A stretch of DNA of 64,000 nt. Source: Utricularia gibba. Its lineage: Eukaryota > Streptophyta > Magnoliopsida > Lamiales > Lentibulariaceae. Under the pieces are notes generated by a model that had not been told where the DNA came from, ran no database searches, and saw only the letters and a list, made by a program, of their open reading frames with translations. The position numbers and the translations under genes were made by a program. The DNA lies in NCBI GenBank assembly GCA_002189035.1, contig CM007989.1, forward strand, positions 2,852,001 through 2,916,000. The letters run 5' to 3'. Shown here piece by piece: positions 48,000 to 64,000 of this stretch. How positions within the stretch are numbered: the stretch's first letter is position 1; every line of letters starts with the position of its first letter.

Positions 48000-48104
48000 T
48001 TAAGAGTACCAAAATCTAGATTCTCATATAAAACAATAAAAAAAAGGAACATGATTCTATTACAAAAAGAAAAACAGTAATAAAATAAAACGCCGCTGCC
48101 AGAC

Positions 48105-49644
48105 CTAAACTCCGAGCCTAGCCCTCAACCATTGCCCAACCTCGTTCATCTCTGACGGTACGGTATAGTGACCGAGCCTGCAAACGACGTCGTATTTGAG
48201 AGAGAGAAAAAAATGTACAAATCATTCCCAATTTGGACAAAAAAAAAAAAAAAGGCTTGCCCTTGAAATGTCTTGAAGCTCAGGTTTCTGAAACCTGATG
48301 AGGAGAGGACTTGGAATGACTTCTCTCCACGCGTGTAGGGAACTATTTCATCGCCTGTTGAGATGACGAAGAATGAGTAAATTTCTGTTGGGAATTGGAG
48401 CAAGAGTTGAGAACCCTGATGCGCTACATACATAATCCATGGAGGAGCAAGATGGGTAGATGCGCAGCGCGCTGGGCGTACTCCTCCGATCCCTCCATCT
48501 TGATCTTCATCCCCCTGCAGTGTTGGACTCCGGTCACTGTATCCATCTTTTACGCATACCAAGTAGGAACACAGTTTTCGGTATACCTTGCTGTCGGAAG
48601 CCAACCGCTTATACCAATGATGGCTCTGAGGTTGTCGACTTGGTAAGGACTGCCGTTGGCATATCTACCGCGGGCGAAGCAGGTCGCGGAGTAGAGCGCG
48701 GTGGCAGCGCCCATGCTGAATCCTCCGATTCCGAGCTTCACTGCACGTGAATACATGGATTTGGATGGTTTGAGAGTGATGGGATTCAGCCAAACTTGAT
48801 TATCTGTGATCAAGGGTAGCCTTGAAACGGAGAGCTTGCATACCGTCGCGTGGCTCGCTAGCAAGCAGATTTGCAATGTATGCAGCCGAGGAATCTAAAC
48901 CGTCGAAGTCGTCCTGAAGGTCGCCGCTGGAGAGCTCTCCGCCGTCAAACCCTGTGATGGATAATGAGTGAGGAGGCGTTTAGGGTTATGAACATTCGTG
49001 AGTGCTGCTTACAAGCAGTGCAGGAGAATCCCCCGAGTAGTGAAACTTGGCGAGTTGGAGCGGTAGGGCATATCCACTTTATCTGCATGGAGAAGTTCAG
49101 CAGTTAGAAGACAGAAGAAAGCAGATGAAGGTCTGCTGCACGCAAGAGATGTAGATTTCAGCGATAAGGTATTGTTTGCTTACATTTGGGAGGGACAGAC
49201 TTTCCAGAAGCTGCGACCAGCTGAAGAACAACACAGCAATCTTTTATCAAGGAGTATAGCTAAAGCATCACATGATATTTGGACAGTACATGGGATATTA
49301 TGTACTTGGATTATTCATATCCAAAAGTGTGCTCAAAAGCAACAAAAAAAAAAAAAGGATGATCTTTTCTAACATGTCTGATCCGGAAACGAGTTTTTGC
49401 TAAGTAGACCGAAATGTACCTAGAGCCATTGTCACCAATGCCATGAAGCCAAACAATGGTGGCAAGGTGCTTTCCCCTCGGCTTAACAACGTATATCCTC
49501 CCAAACTCCAATGCTCCTCGGCTCATTCTGCTCCCTGAGATAAGACCAAAACAAAGCTAGCACATTACATGTAAAGTCCCCAAGTATAGCTACAAAAATG
49601 TAGGGACTTTTCGGGTGCGCACCGGAGCCACAAGAATAGCTCAT
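48105..49644 (-). CDS. Acyl-protein thioesterase / carboxylesterase-like (APT)
   Basis: Nine exons in phase (49644-49623, 49534-49420, 49220-49184, 49082-49013, 48951-48844, 48740-48587, 48514-48432, 48354-48261, 48177-48105) encode 251 residues. Alpha/beta hydrolase: oxyanion region IVWLHGIGDNGS, nucleophile GGFSMG (GxSxG), acid Asp in HGLCDEIVPY, base His in LGHYTVP. Family members remove S-acyl (palmitoyl) groups from membrane proteins; At5g20060 is a close remembered homologue. Two peculiarities: the acid loop reads GLCDE where relatives have GKGDD, and the last intron (48260-48178) uses a GC donor (GCAAGC) followed by a long T run. Frame intact if that GC-AG intron is used. Confidence 0.9.
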
Positions 49645-50899
49645 TCTGCTCTTGTTGCCTAAACCCTGATGGGAAATGTCACAAGAAAGAGATGGAAGCA
49701 AGAAATGAGGCACCCCATGTACTTATACTAAGAAGGAGAAAGTGAAAATGGAATCAGGGTAAACAGCTGCGCATGCAAAGGACGAAAAAAGCAAAACAAG
49801 GGGGGGGGGGGGGGCATCCATCCCATTGTAAAGACAGAAGTAGAGGCAAAGAGGGACACGAAGAGACAAAAAGGGCATGCCTAAAACCTCTCATTTTGAA
49901 CTTTTCTTCTACTTTAATCATCTGTTCGTTCGTTTTGGAGTCCAATTCACTTGTTTTCCCTCTGAAAAGAATCGGAAAAAGGAAAAGATTAGTGCAGAAT
50001 TAGTTGATTCATTCCAGCCGTTGAGGTTGGGGAGGAGTCTTGGTGCGTGGGGGGAATTGATGCCTTCAACCACAAGTAATACACCTCCTGTTTTAGAATC
50101 TTTCTTCACAAAAAGGAAAAAGAATAATCCGATTCCTCATGATAGAATGAAACAAAAAGAGATGAACCAAAAAAATGAGGATCCTCACTCATATACCACA
50201 CTTAATTTGGATGAACAGACTCGTGTATGCCTGTGTGTGCTACGCTGGTTTCTCACAAAGTCGGTCATTGAATTTGTCATCTTCCTTACATGCCAATTTA
50301 CTTTTGATTTTCCAATGTGAATACACTGTTCTTTTGATGATATCCACCCATAAGATGCCAAGAATTTTCCATTACAGAACTCTGAAAGCCAGCAGATTTC
50401 AGCTGGCTCTGCAGAGGAGATATTCAAATTTCACGGTTGATTCTCATTCTGTCGTGGAAAAATTCGACCCTCTTGGATGCCTCTCAGTTATCCCCAAACA
50501 CCGACAGAATCATACCAAAAAGAGTTGCTTTTTAAACCGTTCCTTCATTCTAATTGTGCAAATAACTTATGTAATTCGTGGGCCTTTTTCATACCGAACT
50601 GGCTAAGATTTGGGCTAGAATGAATACACCCCCACCAGTCCTACCAGATCAGCCTTAATGTGATCAATCATCTCTGGATACACAAGCGTCGTTGTGGCTC
50701 CTTGAACATGTCTCCATTTATCTCGTAGCTGCATATTGTCTCCTGGTTTTGAGATGATGCGGACAAAATTTAGGATTCGATGGATCAAATTTTGTGTTCA
50801 AATTGAATCGTATTTCCAGTTCAAGCAACCAGAATAAGATGGGGTATGAAAAAGGCAACACAGTCATCTAATGAACCAAGTACTTGGCTACTCGTACAA
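49645..50899. other. Spacer with 15-nt poly-G run (49800-49814)
   Basis: No supported gene. A pure run of 15 G sits at 49800-49814. It contains the APT 5' flank and RPT6 3' UTR; short open frames have no recognisable content. Confidence 0.6.
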
Positions 50900-53617
<2,718 letters not shown>

Positions 53618-55786
53618 GGTATGCAAGAAAACGTCAATGAATTTTCAGCTTGAGCTTCAGGTTTCGTTTGCCACAAGATCAAAAAAAGAGCACGAACGAA
53701 ACGACATCAACAGTTCCGAGGATCCACCATCTATATACTCGCTCCGTTTACTATAATTACAAATTTACCCTTCGAGAGGTACCTTCCTTTTTCCCCAAAA
53801 ATACCCCTATAAACCAGGCAGACACTGACAAGAGGCCCATATAAATGAGATTGAGGACTAGGCCCAAACAATAATGGACCACTAACCACACCCAATTCAT
53901 TCACAATAATGGGCCGTCAGCCCAAAGAAGAGCAGTTGGTGTTCAAACTGCCGACCCTTCTATAATTCCTCAAACTAGGATTTGATAGTTCACATCCTAC
54001 GGATGTGTTTAATTTATGGTATTATATGAGTTTAAAAATATGATAAAAAATTATATGATGTTTAGTTGATAAATTTAAATATAATTGAGATTACACAAGT
54101 TTTTTTTTAATTTCATATGCATATATATATATTTAAAACTACACTCATCATTTAATTTATTTAAAATTATTTAATCTCATTTATAATCTTAATAACTAAA
54201 TATTATTTAAAAATTAATCTTAATACATCAATTTTATTTAAATCCAAATAAATTAAACCAGTCAACCAAACAGTAATTACAGAAGAAAACGCACACTAAT
54301 GATATGGACACTTAGATTGTGGTAGGCATCCCATAGTTTTCCAGCAGGCGAATCCACAAACCCGAGTGCCAGCCGAGGTTTTCATCCAATCATGAAATCG
54401 CCTAGAAGCCCACCTCCACAAATCCACAGCGCGACTCCAAATTATCCACACCCAATCATGCATTTCATAAAGTTTAAACGAGTAGATTCAATAGAGGTAT
54501 TTGATACATCTAGACATTTCTCTAATGTTCATATTATAACCTATGCTACAAAAGAAAAGGAAAGCAAAAACAATTGATTTCCAACGTGCATAATGTGGGA
54601 TCCTAAAGTGGTGTAATAGCTAGCTAGAGAGCACCATGGAGTGCACTGCAATGATAATCAGGCACGCACCCACCATGGAATCGAACCCGATTTCCGACAC
54701 TAGTCCCCAGCTGAGCCAGCTCACCCATCCTGCGGCTCACCTTCTGCCACGTAATCGATTTCAAGTGTCCCAATTTGGCCACGATGGGACCAAATGCATC
54801 AGGTTTCGGATAATCCAAATAAATCTTTTGTCAAACATAGTAATATATATATATATTGGTAATTTTTTAATGACAAATTTCTACCAATTAATTATTTCTT
54901 AAATTTTTACCACATCCTTTATGTCGCATAGAGTTAGTTTAATAGTAGAATAGTAGTATGTTTAATTATAATGTATTTAAGTATATATATACACAATCAT
55001 ATATGACGATTGATATTCGAGAATAGAAATATAAGTATGTTATTAATATAAATATAATTAATACTCTCTTTTATTTATATATATCATATGTATATACTCA
55101 AAAAATGAATATATGAGTAATATAGTTATATAAAATTGTCATGCGTATACTAGTTAATCAAAAAAATATATATATTTAAACTTGGATATAAAAATTCTAT
55201 ACTCAATTATTAAACATCCTCATAATTAATTAGCTATAAAACAATAGAAAAGTTAATGTCGGCCACCATTGGTTTAGGTGGGTGCTAAATAGTAAGCATC
55301 TGTGAAGGAGACAGAGTGTAACTCGCCTTTTCTTTTAAATCTGAGACCGAAAAACGTGCCTGGGTAATTATTAAATGGGGTAATTGCAGACAGTATCCGA
55401 ACAATATCAACCGCCCATATTTTTGGGGTAAAAGCCAAACAATAAAAAATAAAGATGTCGATTTTTTATAAAGCGGGTCAAAAGGTGAATCTTTTTTACC
55501 CTCACAGGTGCCCCGGCGGTTAAAAAAAGAATAGCACCGGTCATCTTTGTCGGCAACTGCGTCATCAATTCTCGAAATAATTTTATTATAAAATAGGAAA
55601 GACAGTCTATTTATTTTTGTTCTTCTTATACAAATATTATTTAATTTTAAAAATTCACAGCAGCCCCTATCTCATTCAGAACAGTTAAAGAAGTGGACAA
55701 GAAAATGCGACTATGATTATTTTATAAATTTTCCGGTCGACAAGCTGGGGGCGACGGTGGTGGAAGGAGTGAGGATGAAGACGGAG
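53618..55786. other. Intergenic region, RPT6 to GA3ox, AT-rich
   Basis: No supported gene. From 54000 to 55250 it is very AT-rich with (AT)n stretches (near 54121 and 54845). A tRNA/SINE-like segment lies near 54660-54740. Confidence 0.6.
54664..54740 (-). repeat. Possible tRNA-derived (SINE-like) segment with Pol III A/B-box-like motifs
   Basis: Reading the minus strand, GGTTCGATTCC (a perfect Pol III B-box) is preceded by about 30 nt carrying TGGCTCAGCTGG, similar to an A-box. The spacing is too short for an intact tRNA and no cloverleaf can be drawn, so a decayed SINE or tRNA fragment is more likely. Confidence 0.3.
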
Positions 55787-56890
55787 TTACATGTTGGTTG
55801 CGATAGAGACGCGGACAGATGTGAGAGCCTTGTCGAAGTGTTTAGCTTTGGTTGCTAGATAGTCTTTCCATGTGATTGACCGGTAAACGGCCGGGTTCCA
55901 CTCGTCGATCAATTTCTCCACCGGCCCGATTTTCACCCCCGCCGGCGGCCCAAAAAGGAAAGCCACTGAAACCCGACGCCGGCTCTTGTTCACCACCGCC
56001 CTGTGAACCACGCTCTTGTAAACCCCGTTGGATAATATTTGCATCAAGTCTCCTAAGTGTACGACAAGCGCGCCCGCGATGGGATCCACCGGAATCCACC
56101 TCCCCCCACCGGAGAGAACCTGGAGCCCGGCAGTGTTGCTCTGGTGGAGGATCGTGAGAATTGTGGAATCCGTGTGGGCCGCCAGACCCATGGCTCGCTC
56201 CGGTTCCGGGCAAGCTGGGTATGAGTTGAACTGCAGAGCCGAACCAGGCTCCAGGCCCCGGTTCGAGCCCATTCCACATCATCCTCTGATAAACCTAGTG
56301 CCCCGAGCATCAGCAACATCAAACGCTTCGCAAGTCCCTTCATCCCCTTCTGGTAATTCTCAATCGTCTCACTGAAAACAGGCTCTAGTTCTAATTTTCA
56401 TACAGGAGCTCAATTTAGAACTCAACCAAAAACCTTACCAAAAGCGGGCGTGATCATGATCATGGGACCAGAGTGAGCGTGCGTGGTCAAGAGGGGACCC
56501 CATAATGGTGAACCCCTCGGACCACATCCGCTTGGGGAAGAACCGGGAAATACGAGCCGTGCCATAGCCGGTGAGCCCATCTTCGGCTCGGGCAGCTCTC
56601 ATCTTGAGGTGCATGGGGAGGGAGAAGAGATCAGCTGCGGCCATCTCCACTCCATCACTCAGCTCTTGAGGAACGCCGTGACTCAGGACCTGAAACACTC
56701 CCCAATTCTTGCATGCATGTGCGATGAGTTGGAGGGCATTCTCGTCATTCAAATCGACAACCGGGACGGCGTCGGAAGCGGCGCCTCCGGTGCCCTCTTT
56801 CCACGACGGCCATGCATGGGTTTCCGGCAGCTCGGTGAGGGAGCTGAGGTCCAAGGTGTTTTCCTGATCATCGAGGACTCTTGAAGGCAT
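55787..56890 (-). CDS. Gibberellin 3-beta-dioxygenase (GA3ox), frameshifted as given
   Basis: 2-oxoglutarate/Fe(II) dioxygenase that 3-beta-hydroxylates GA9/GA20 to bioactive GA4/GA1. Two exons (56890-56439 and 56371-55787) give about 345 residues. The intron position fits GA3ox. Features: N-terminal DIOX_N (VPVVDLNDENALQLIAHACKNWGVFQVLSHGVP), GFTIMGSPLDHARSLW, and the catalytic core LQFNSYPACPEPERAMGLAAHTDST with Fe ligands H and D, a second His in SVVHRAVVN, and the 2OG-binding R in RRRVSVAF. Exon 2 is 585 nt but phase needs 586. The frame slips after DDVEW, and one more G at 56268-56270 joins it to GSNRGLEPGSALQF. KTN1 next door mirrors At1g80340/At1g80350, as I recall. Confidence 0.93.
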
Positions 56891-59383
56891 GTTTCTGCAC
56901 ACAGACGCAGATGAGGAGGTTTTGTGAAGACTGGGATCCCAGTCCCAGTCTTGTTTATATAGAAAGAAATACTTGTTTTCATTCTCTTTTTAATACGGAT
57001 TTTGTTGTACATAACCAGTGGCTGAATATAGTATAATCCAATGTAATACTGCCTCCTAATGAACAAAAAAAATTTAAAAATTAATATTTTTTAAAAAATT
57101 ATATATTTTTGCTCATGAACTGATCATCCCTCTCTTCGCCAAGAGAGTAAAAGACCAAAGAGCCCTTGCCCTTTCGAGCTCCTGAAAAAACCTGGTGTTG
57201 TATTTTTGCCATTGAAACTCGTGAGCTGCCTACCAAGAACAAAAACGGGACAGAAAGTGAATCGGCGGCCTATCTTTTTTTGTTCTCTTCTTGGGTTCTC
57301 CGGATGCATGCACAGATAAGTTGGAACAGATATTTCCTTGAGATGCTGATGCAGACATGGAACTGCAAGCTGGAGAAGAATGAAGAGGAGATGGCAATTT
57401 GTTCTTTAGTTAAAGATCTGGTACCCATTTTGAGTGCCCCAAGTCTCGCAGCTTCCTTCTTTTTTCCTTCACACAAGAAAGATAGCCCAAGATGCTGCTG
57501 CTCCGTAGTCGGGATCTTTGTGACTGAGAGTGGGAGGAGGTATTCGATCTTTGTACAGTGTACACTCACTCCGCGATAGACAGAAAATGAGGCATTTTAC
57601 GTATGTAATAATATTTTTTTTAAAAAAAATTAGATTTCAATTATAGTAGATAAAAATGATGGATTTTGTTGTTAAAAACATGAATAAAATTTGGTTTATC
57701 TTTAACTATGATTTTTTTATTTATCTTTCAACATACTTAAGTGATGGTTATTGATTAACGACCAAGCTTAAGTGGGGTCCTGTGCATCGTGGGTGGGTTT
57801 CTCGCCTTGACCAACTAAACCTTGGATTGGAGTGACTCTCCACTCCGGACACGGATACGTGGACACGGGGTCAGGCCCCATGTGAGGACGGACTCTCGAG
57901 GACACCACCGGAACTTACTGAGTTGCCTTCAAATGGAACCTGATTATCACACTAAGCACCATGTCGAGGCTCAAAGTTCATATGCATTTGCGGTAATGTT
58001 GCTGACTAGATGACTGTCTTTCTGGTTAAGGATAGTTGAGCTCAATCCCGTAGGCACATTTACTAGGATGCGGGTGGATAGAAGTTCAAATTTTGTCGGG
58101 AAACAAGTATAAGACAAGCTGATAACGCACATGTAGGGGCAGTGTGTTCTTACTGAAAGTGGCTGCAGTGCCCTCTACAATGGCAGCAAGTCCTTCATTG
58201 GCCCATTTCTCTGGGTTGCTATGCATCTGTTAACCAACTTTTCAATATTCTCACATTTATTTCCTAATTTTGAATCATGCAGTTTTACTGCAGGCTTTCA
58301 AGTGATAGGATCATGAGAATACTGCAAATGCAGCCGAATGTTAAGTTAAATTGCTGCATTGGGTGAGAAAGGAGTAAAAGACCCCTGAACAAGCAGAACC
58401 AGAGCTGATGGGTAACCAGTTACTGCACCACAAAAAAAGGGGAGATTGTAGGAATTGGGGGATGGTATGGGATGAGGTGGTTGTGGCAGGTGGCAGAGCT
58501 CAAATGGCACAAGAAAAGATATCCGGAAATTCAGGGGCCAGCCAATGCTCACATGCCTCCATCAATAATTTGGGGGGAGGTCCCAAGAATCAAGAAGATA
58601 GCATCTCCAGATATATTGTATTTTGTGCAACTCTGTAAAGTAATACACAAACTTCCATGATTGCATCAAAACAAATGCACCCATAGCGACACACGAGCAA
58701 ACGACCGAATAAACCGAAGAAATTCCCAAGTTAATGCAAAGATGACCAGAATCCCACTAAGGAACAATCATAGGCAAAGAAACTGTTCTACACTTTACCT
58801 TCCACGCTGAGACAGTGATGCACTATCCCTTTCTAAAATATTCTGAAATGACTGCTGACGTTTAAATCCATCTACCAATCCCATATTTCTGTGTTGGAGA
58901 AGAAGCAGAAACTCGGGCAGGTGTTCTTTTCTTCTAAAGCTGCTTGGAAACAGTAGTATACTTCTGATGTCCCTTTAGTTTTCAAAATGATATTTTAATC
59001 TATCATACTTTCGGAAATCATGTAAAGAATAACATTTTATACAAAGAAGAATAGAGAATTACATAAATAATCACTGCCACAAACTCTATTGACAAAATGA
59101 ACCACACAATGATTACTTTTTTAAAGATTGTTTATGTTGGCGGTTACCTTTATGATTTTCTCCAATATAAACAAGTTTATGTAATATTTTAAAAATAATA
59201 TGTTTCTTACTTCAAGCACAAAGTGTGCAAGTACAAACAACTTGAAAGAAAACGGAAATGAAGAATGAGATTCGACACTCCAGGAAAAAAACATGAATGG
59301 CTGTAGAGTCTCAAGCATTTGGTCGAAAGGAGCATCGAATGCAAAAGCTGGAAAAGATACATACCAATAACATGGGTATTCTG
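56891..59383. other. Intergenic region, GA3ox to KTN1
   Basis: No supported gene. An open frame at 57166-57579 (+) and its antisense have no recognisable domain or splice support. The GA3ox promoter should lie between about 56950 and 58000. Confidence 0.6.
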
Positions 59384-62358
<2,975 letters not shown>

Positions 62359-62418
62359 GTTGAGGTATTACATACACACTTCAATACAGAGTAACTCAGA
62401 TGTATCTTGCCCAATTAG

Positions 62419-62592
62419 GTTTTGTTACAAAAACTCTTCAAAACCAAAGAAAAGAAGTGGAGCACGAAATTTTGAAACAGTGGACAATCAGAACCAAGAA
62501 AATGCTGTGGACCTGGATGCTGTTGCAGGGTCTAAAAGCCTTGAAGCTGCGGAAAGACGGCGACGTGTAAACGGTCGACTCTCAAATCTCAG
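62419..62592 (+). pseudogene. Orphan bHLH-like basic-region exon
   Basis: A 174-nt open segment bounded by AG (62417-62418) and GT (62593-62594). Its translation ends SKSLEAAERRRRVNGRLSNLR, which closely resembles the basic-helix1 region of plant bHLH proteins (SKSH-EAERRRRERIN-L--LR) except that about two residues (E-R) are missing between RRRR and the Val-Asn. No helix-2 exon follows before the RPC25 gene and no start codon exon is evident. Probably a gene fragment, or chance. Confidence 0.3.
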
Positions 62593-62997
62593 GTAAAATT
62601 ACACCCCAATTTGAATGCTTTTCCGGCCATTATTTCCTGTAATCGTAAATCTCCCTCGACAATTTACGCCCAGAAGCACAATCCAAACTCCATTTACGCA
62701 AAGCTAAAGTTTTACAAATTGATGAAAAGATTTATAAAAGGAGTGATATTTAATCCCTCATTAGAATTTAGTTTAAATGCAGACATTGTATTTAAAAATC
62801 ATATGGGACACTTTTTAGGTTAGATAGATCTCCAACTAGACCACGACCGCCGTCTTCCCTTCGCAACGGCGGCAGCGCTTTTGCTCTTTTTTGTCTTAGC
62901 CTAGCCTTTCCGCCGCCTTACGAATTTTTCCTCTCTGGGCCGTGTCTATATCTATTTCTACTGTAGTGGCGAGGGGAAAACAATTGATTGGAGTGAA

Positions 62998-63954
62998 ATG
63001 TATTTTTTGACTGAAATCGAGCACGTTTTGAGGATGCCTCCTAATCTTCTCGATAAACCACTCAACGTCGCCATTAAAGAAGTGCTCGATTCTCTGTTTT
63101 TGGACAAGGCTAGAATCTGTTTATTTGCTCAATGCATCTGCTTCGCTTTTTTCATGTTGCTTATTTTTCCCTGCGTCAAGAAAATTCAGGTAATCGAGAA
63201 ATTGGGATTGTGCATTAGCATTTACGATGTAAGATCCATTGAGGGTGGCACCGTGGTTCCTGGTGAAGGCTGTTTGATGTATACGGTACCCAACTAAGGC
63301 AATTCTTTTGAAGAAACAGTTTTTCTTCACATTTTGTGTTAATGCAGAGATTAATGTGCTTATTCAGACTTCAAAATCTGTTATTTGGATTGATTTTCTG
63401 GCTACAAGAACGTAACTTTTTTGAATCTTGCTTCTCGACAGCATCACTGACTGAATATTTTCCGTCTCCCTCAGGTTAAATTCAGAATGGTGATGTTTAG
63501 ACCATTCGTCGGAGAAGTGTTATCTGGACGACTTAAGGAATCGACAAAAGATGGATTACGCTGTATGATGCATAGCTTCAATGAGTTACTGTTCTTAATT
63601 TTTGCTGTTTGTTTCCTTATCAAGATGATTCTTTTTTTTTTTATGATGTTTTGTGCAAGTTCATTAGCATACAGCTCCATTTTTAACTGATTACAGTAGC
63701 TCCTTTTTCCAGTGTCATTGGGGTTCTTTGATGACATCCATGTTCCTTACGCTTTATTGCCGACTCCAAATCACTATGATCCTGATCCAGAACACAAGTG
63801 AGTCGTCTCTATTATATTGAGTTTCCCGTTTGCATGCTCCCATTGCTTCCCATCTTTAATCTCTTTATTTGTTGTCGTGCTTCTCAGAGGCGGTGTTAAA
63901 TGGACGTGGGAATACGATGAAAATGAAGCATACCCCATAGACTGGACAGATGAG
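62998..63954 (+). CDS. RNA polymerase III subunit RPC25/RPC8-like, 3' end outside window
   Basis: Rpb7-family stalk subunit of Pol III. Exons: 62998-63108, 63190-63285, 63475-63562, 63713-63797, 63888-63954, with the rest beyond the window. The N-terminal SHS2/tip domain reads MYFLTEIEHVLRMPPNLLDKP…LFLDK|VIEKLGLCISIYDVRSIEGG…VPGEG. The start of the OB domain is KFRMVMFRPFVGEVLSGRLKEST…GLR|LSLGFFDDIHVP. These match the C25 rather than the Pol II RPB7 version. The stalk binds emerging RNA and helps initiation. Intron 1 (63109-63189) starts with GC, is 81 nt and has no stop in frame. Intron phases are otherwise consistent. The start lies 640 bp from the divergent KTN1 start. Confidence 0.9.
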
Positions 63955-64000
63955 GTCTTCCCTTGAACTCCATCCCTTGTAAAGCTTGTCCCTCTTATGC

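Noticed and set aside
54624-54818. Minus-strand 64-codon frame
   Set aside because: Overlaps the tRNA/SINE-like segment; protein has no similarity I recognise.
57166-57579. Overlapping open frames on both strands downstream of GA3ox
   Set aside because: No recognisable motif; mutual antisense overlap suggests chance openness.

Overview
This is nuclear DNA from a flowering plant. It has spliced genes with GT-AG introns of mostly 70-600 bp and AT-rich spacers. It carries plant-only families: WRKY, CIPK, SHINE-type AP2/ERF, gibberellin 3-oxidase, DIR1-like lipid-transfer protein and group-3 LEA. About 23 genes sit in 64 kb, roughly one per 2.8 kb, so the genome, or at least this arm, is compact. 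There are no operons, CRISPR arrays, rRNA genes or intact transposons. Layout, left half: WRKY40-like 5' end (-), CIPK (+), Tudor/PEARLI-4 gene (-), SDF2 (+), ZFP1-like C2H2 factor (+), mitochondrial glycoprotein/MAM33 (-), an unassigned tail (-), F-box/LRR (-), DIR1-like LTP (-), CobW/ZNG1-type GTPase (+), DOG1-domain protein (-), YIP1-family protein (-), PV42a-like CBS protein (+), GPI-anchored GH17 glucanase (-), small plastid membrane protein (-). A 4-kb spacer with several short repeats follows. Right half: SHINE/WIN1 ERF (+), O-fucosyltransferase-like (-), VOC/glyoxalase (+), MAPK-substrate (MASS) protein (-), LEA (+), PWP2/UTP1 (-), acyl-protein thioesterase (-), 26S proteasome RPT6 (-), GA3ox (-), katanin p60 KTN1 (-) and the 5' part of Pol III subunit RPC25/RPC8 (+). 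The genes are mostly unrelated housekeeping and regulatory loci. Their order is informative, because many neighbours (WRKY40, ZFP1, MAM33-like, PV42, SHN1, glyoxalase, MASS, PWP2, GA3ox, KTN1) match, as I recall, the duplicated Arabidopsis chromosome 1 blocks At1g15xxx and At1g80xxx. The most striking signal is a recurrent lesion. Six genes (SDF2, ZFP1-like, CobW twice, GH17, PWP2, GA3ox) are each broken by the apparent loss of exactly one base, and the missing base fits a G or C in a short G/C run every time. A seventh gene (DOG1-like) probably has the same. Conserved protein resumes in frame straight after each site, and the affected exons are exactly one base short of the length that splice phase requires. 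The uniform direction and base type point to consensus (sequencing/assembly) error rather than pseudogenisation, but this matters for anyone using these gene models. Other points of interest: two unfolded-protein-response elements just upstream of SDF2; a Tudor domain joined to a PEARLI-4 domain; two introns with GC donors, one an in-frame 81-nt 'exitron'; a bHLH-like orphan exon; and local repeats. I found no convincing previously undescribed biological system.
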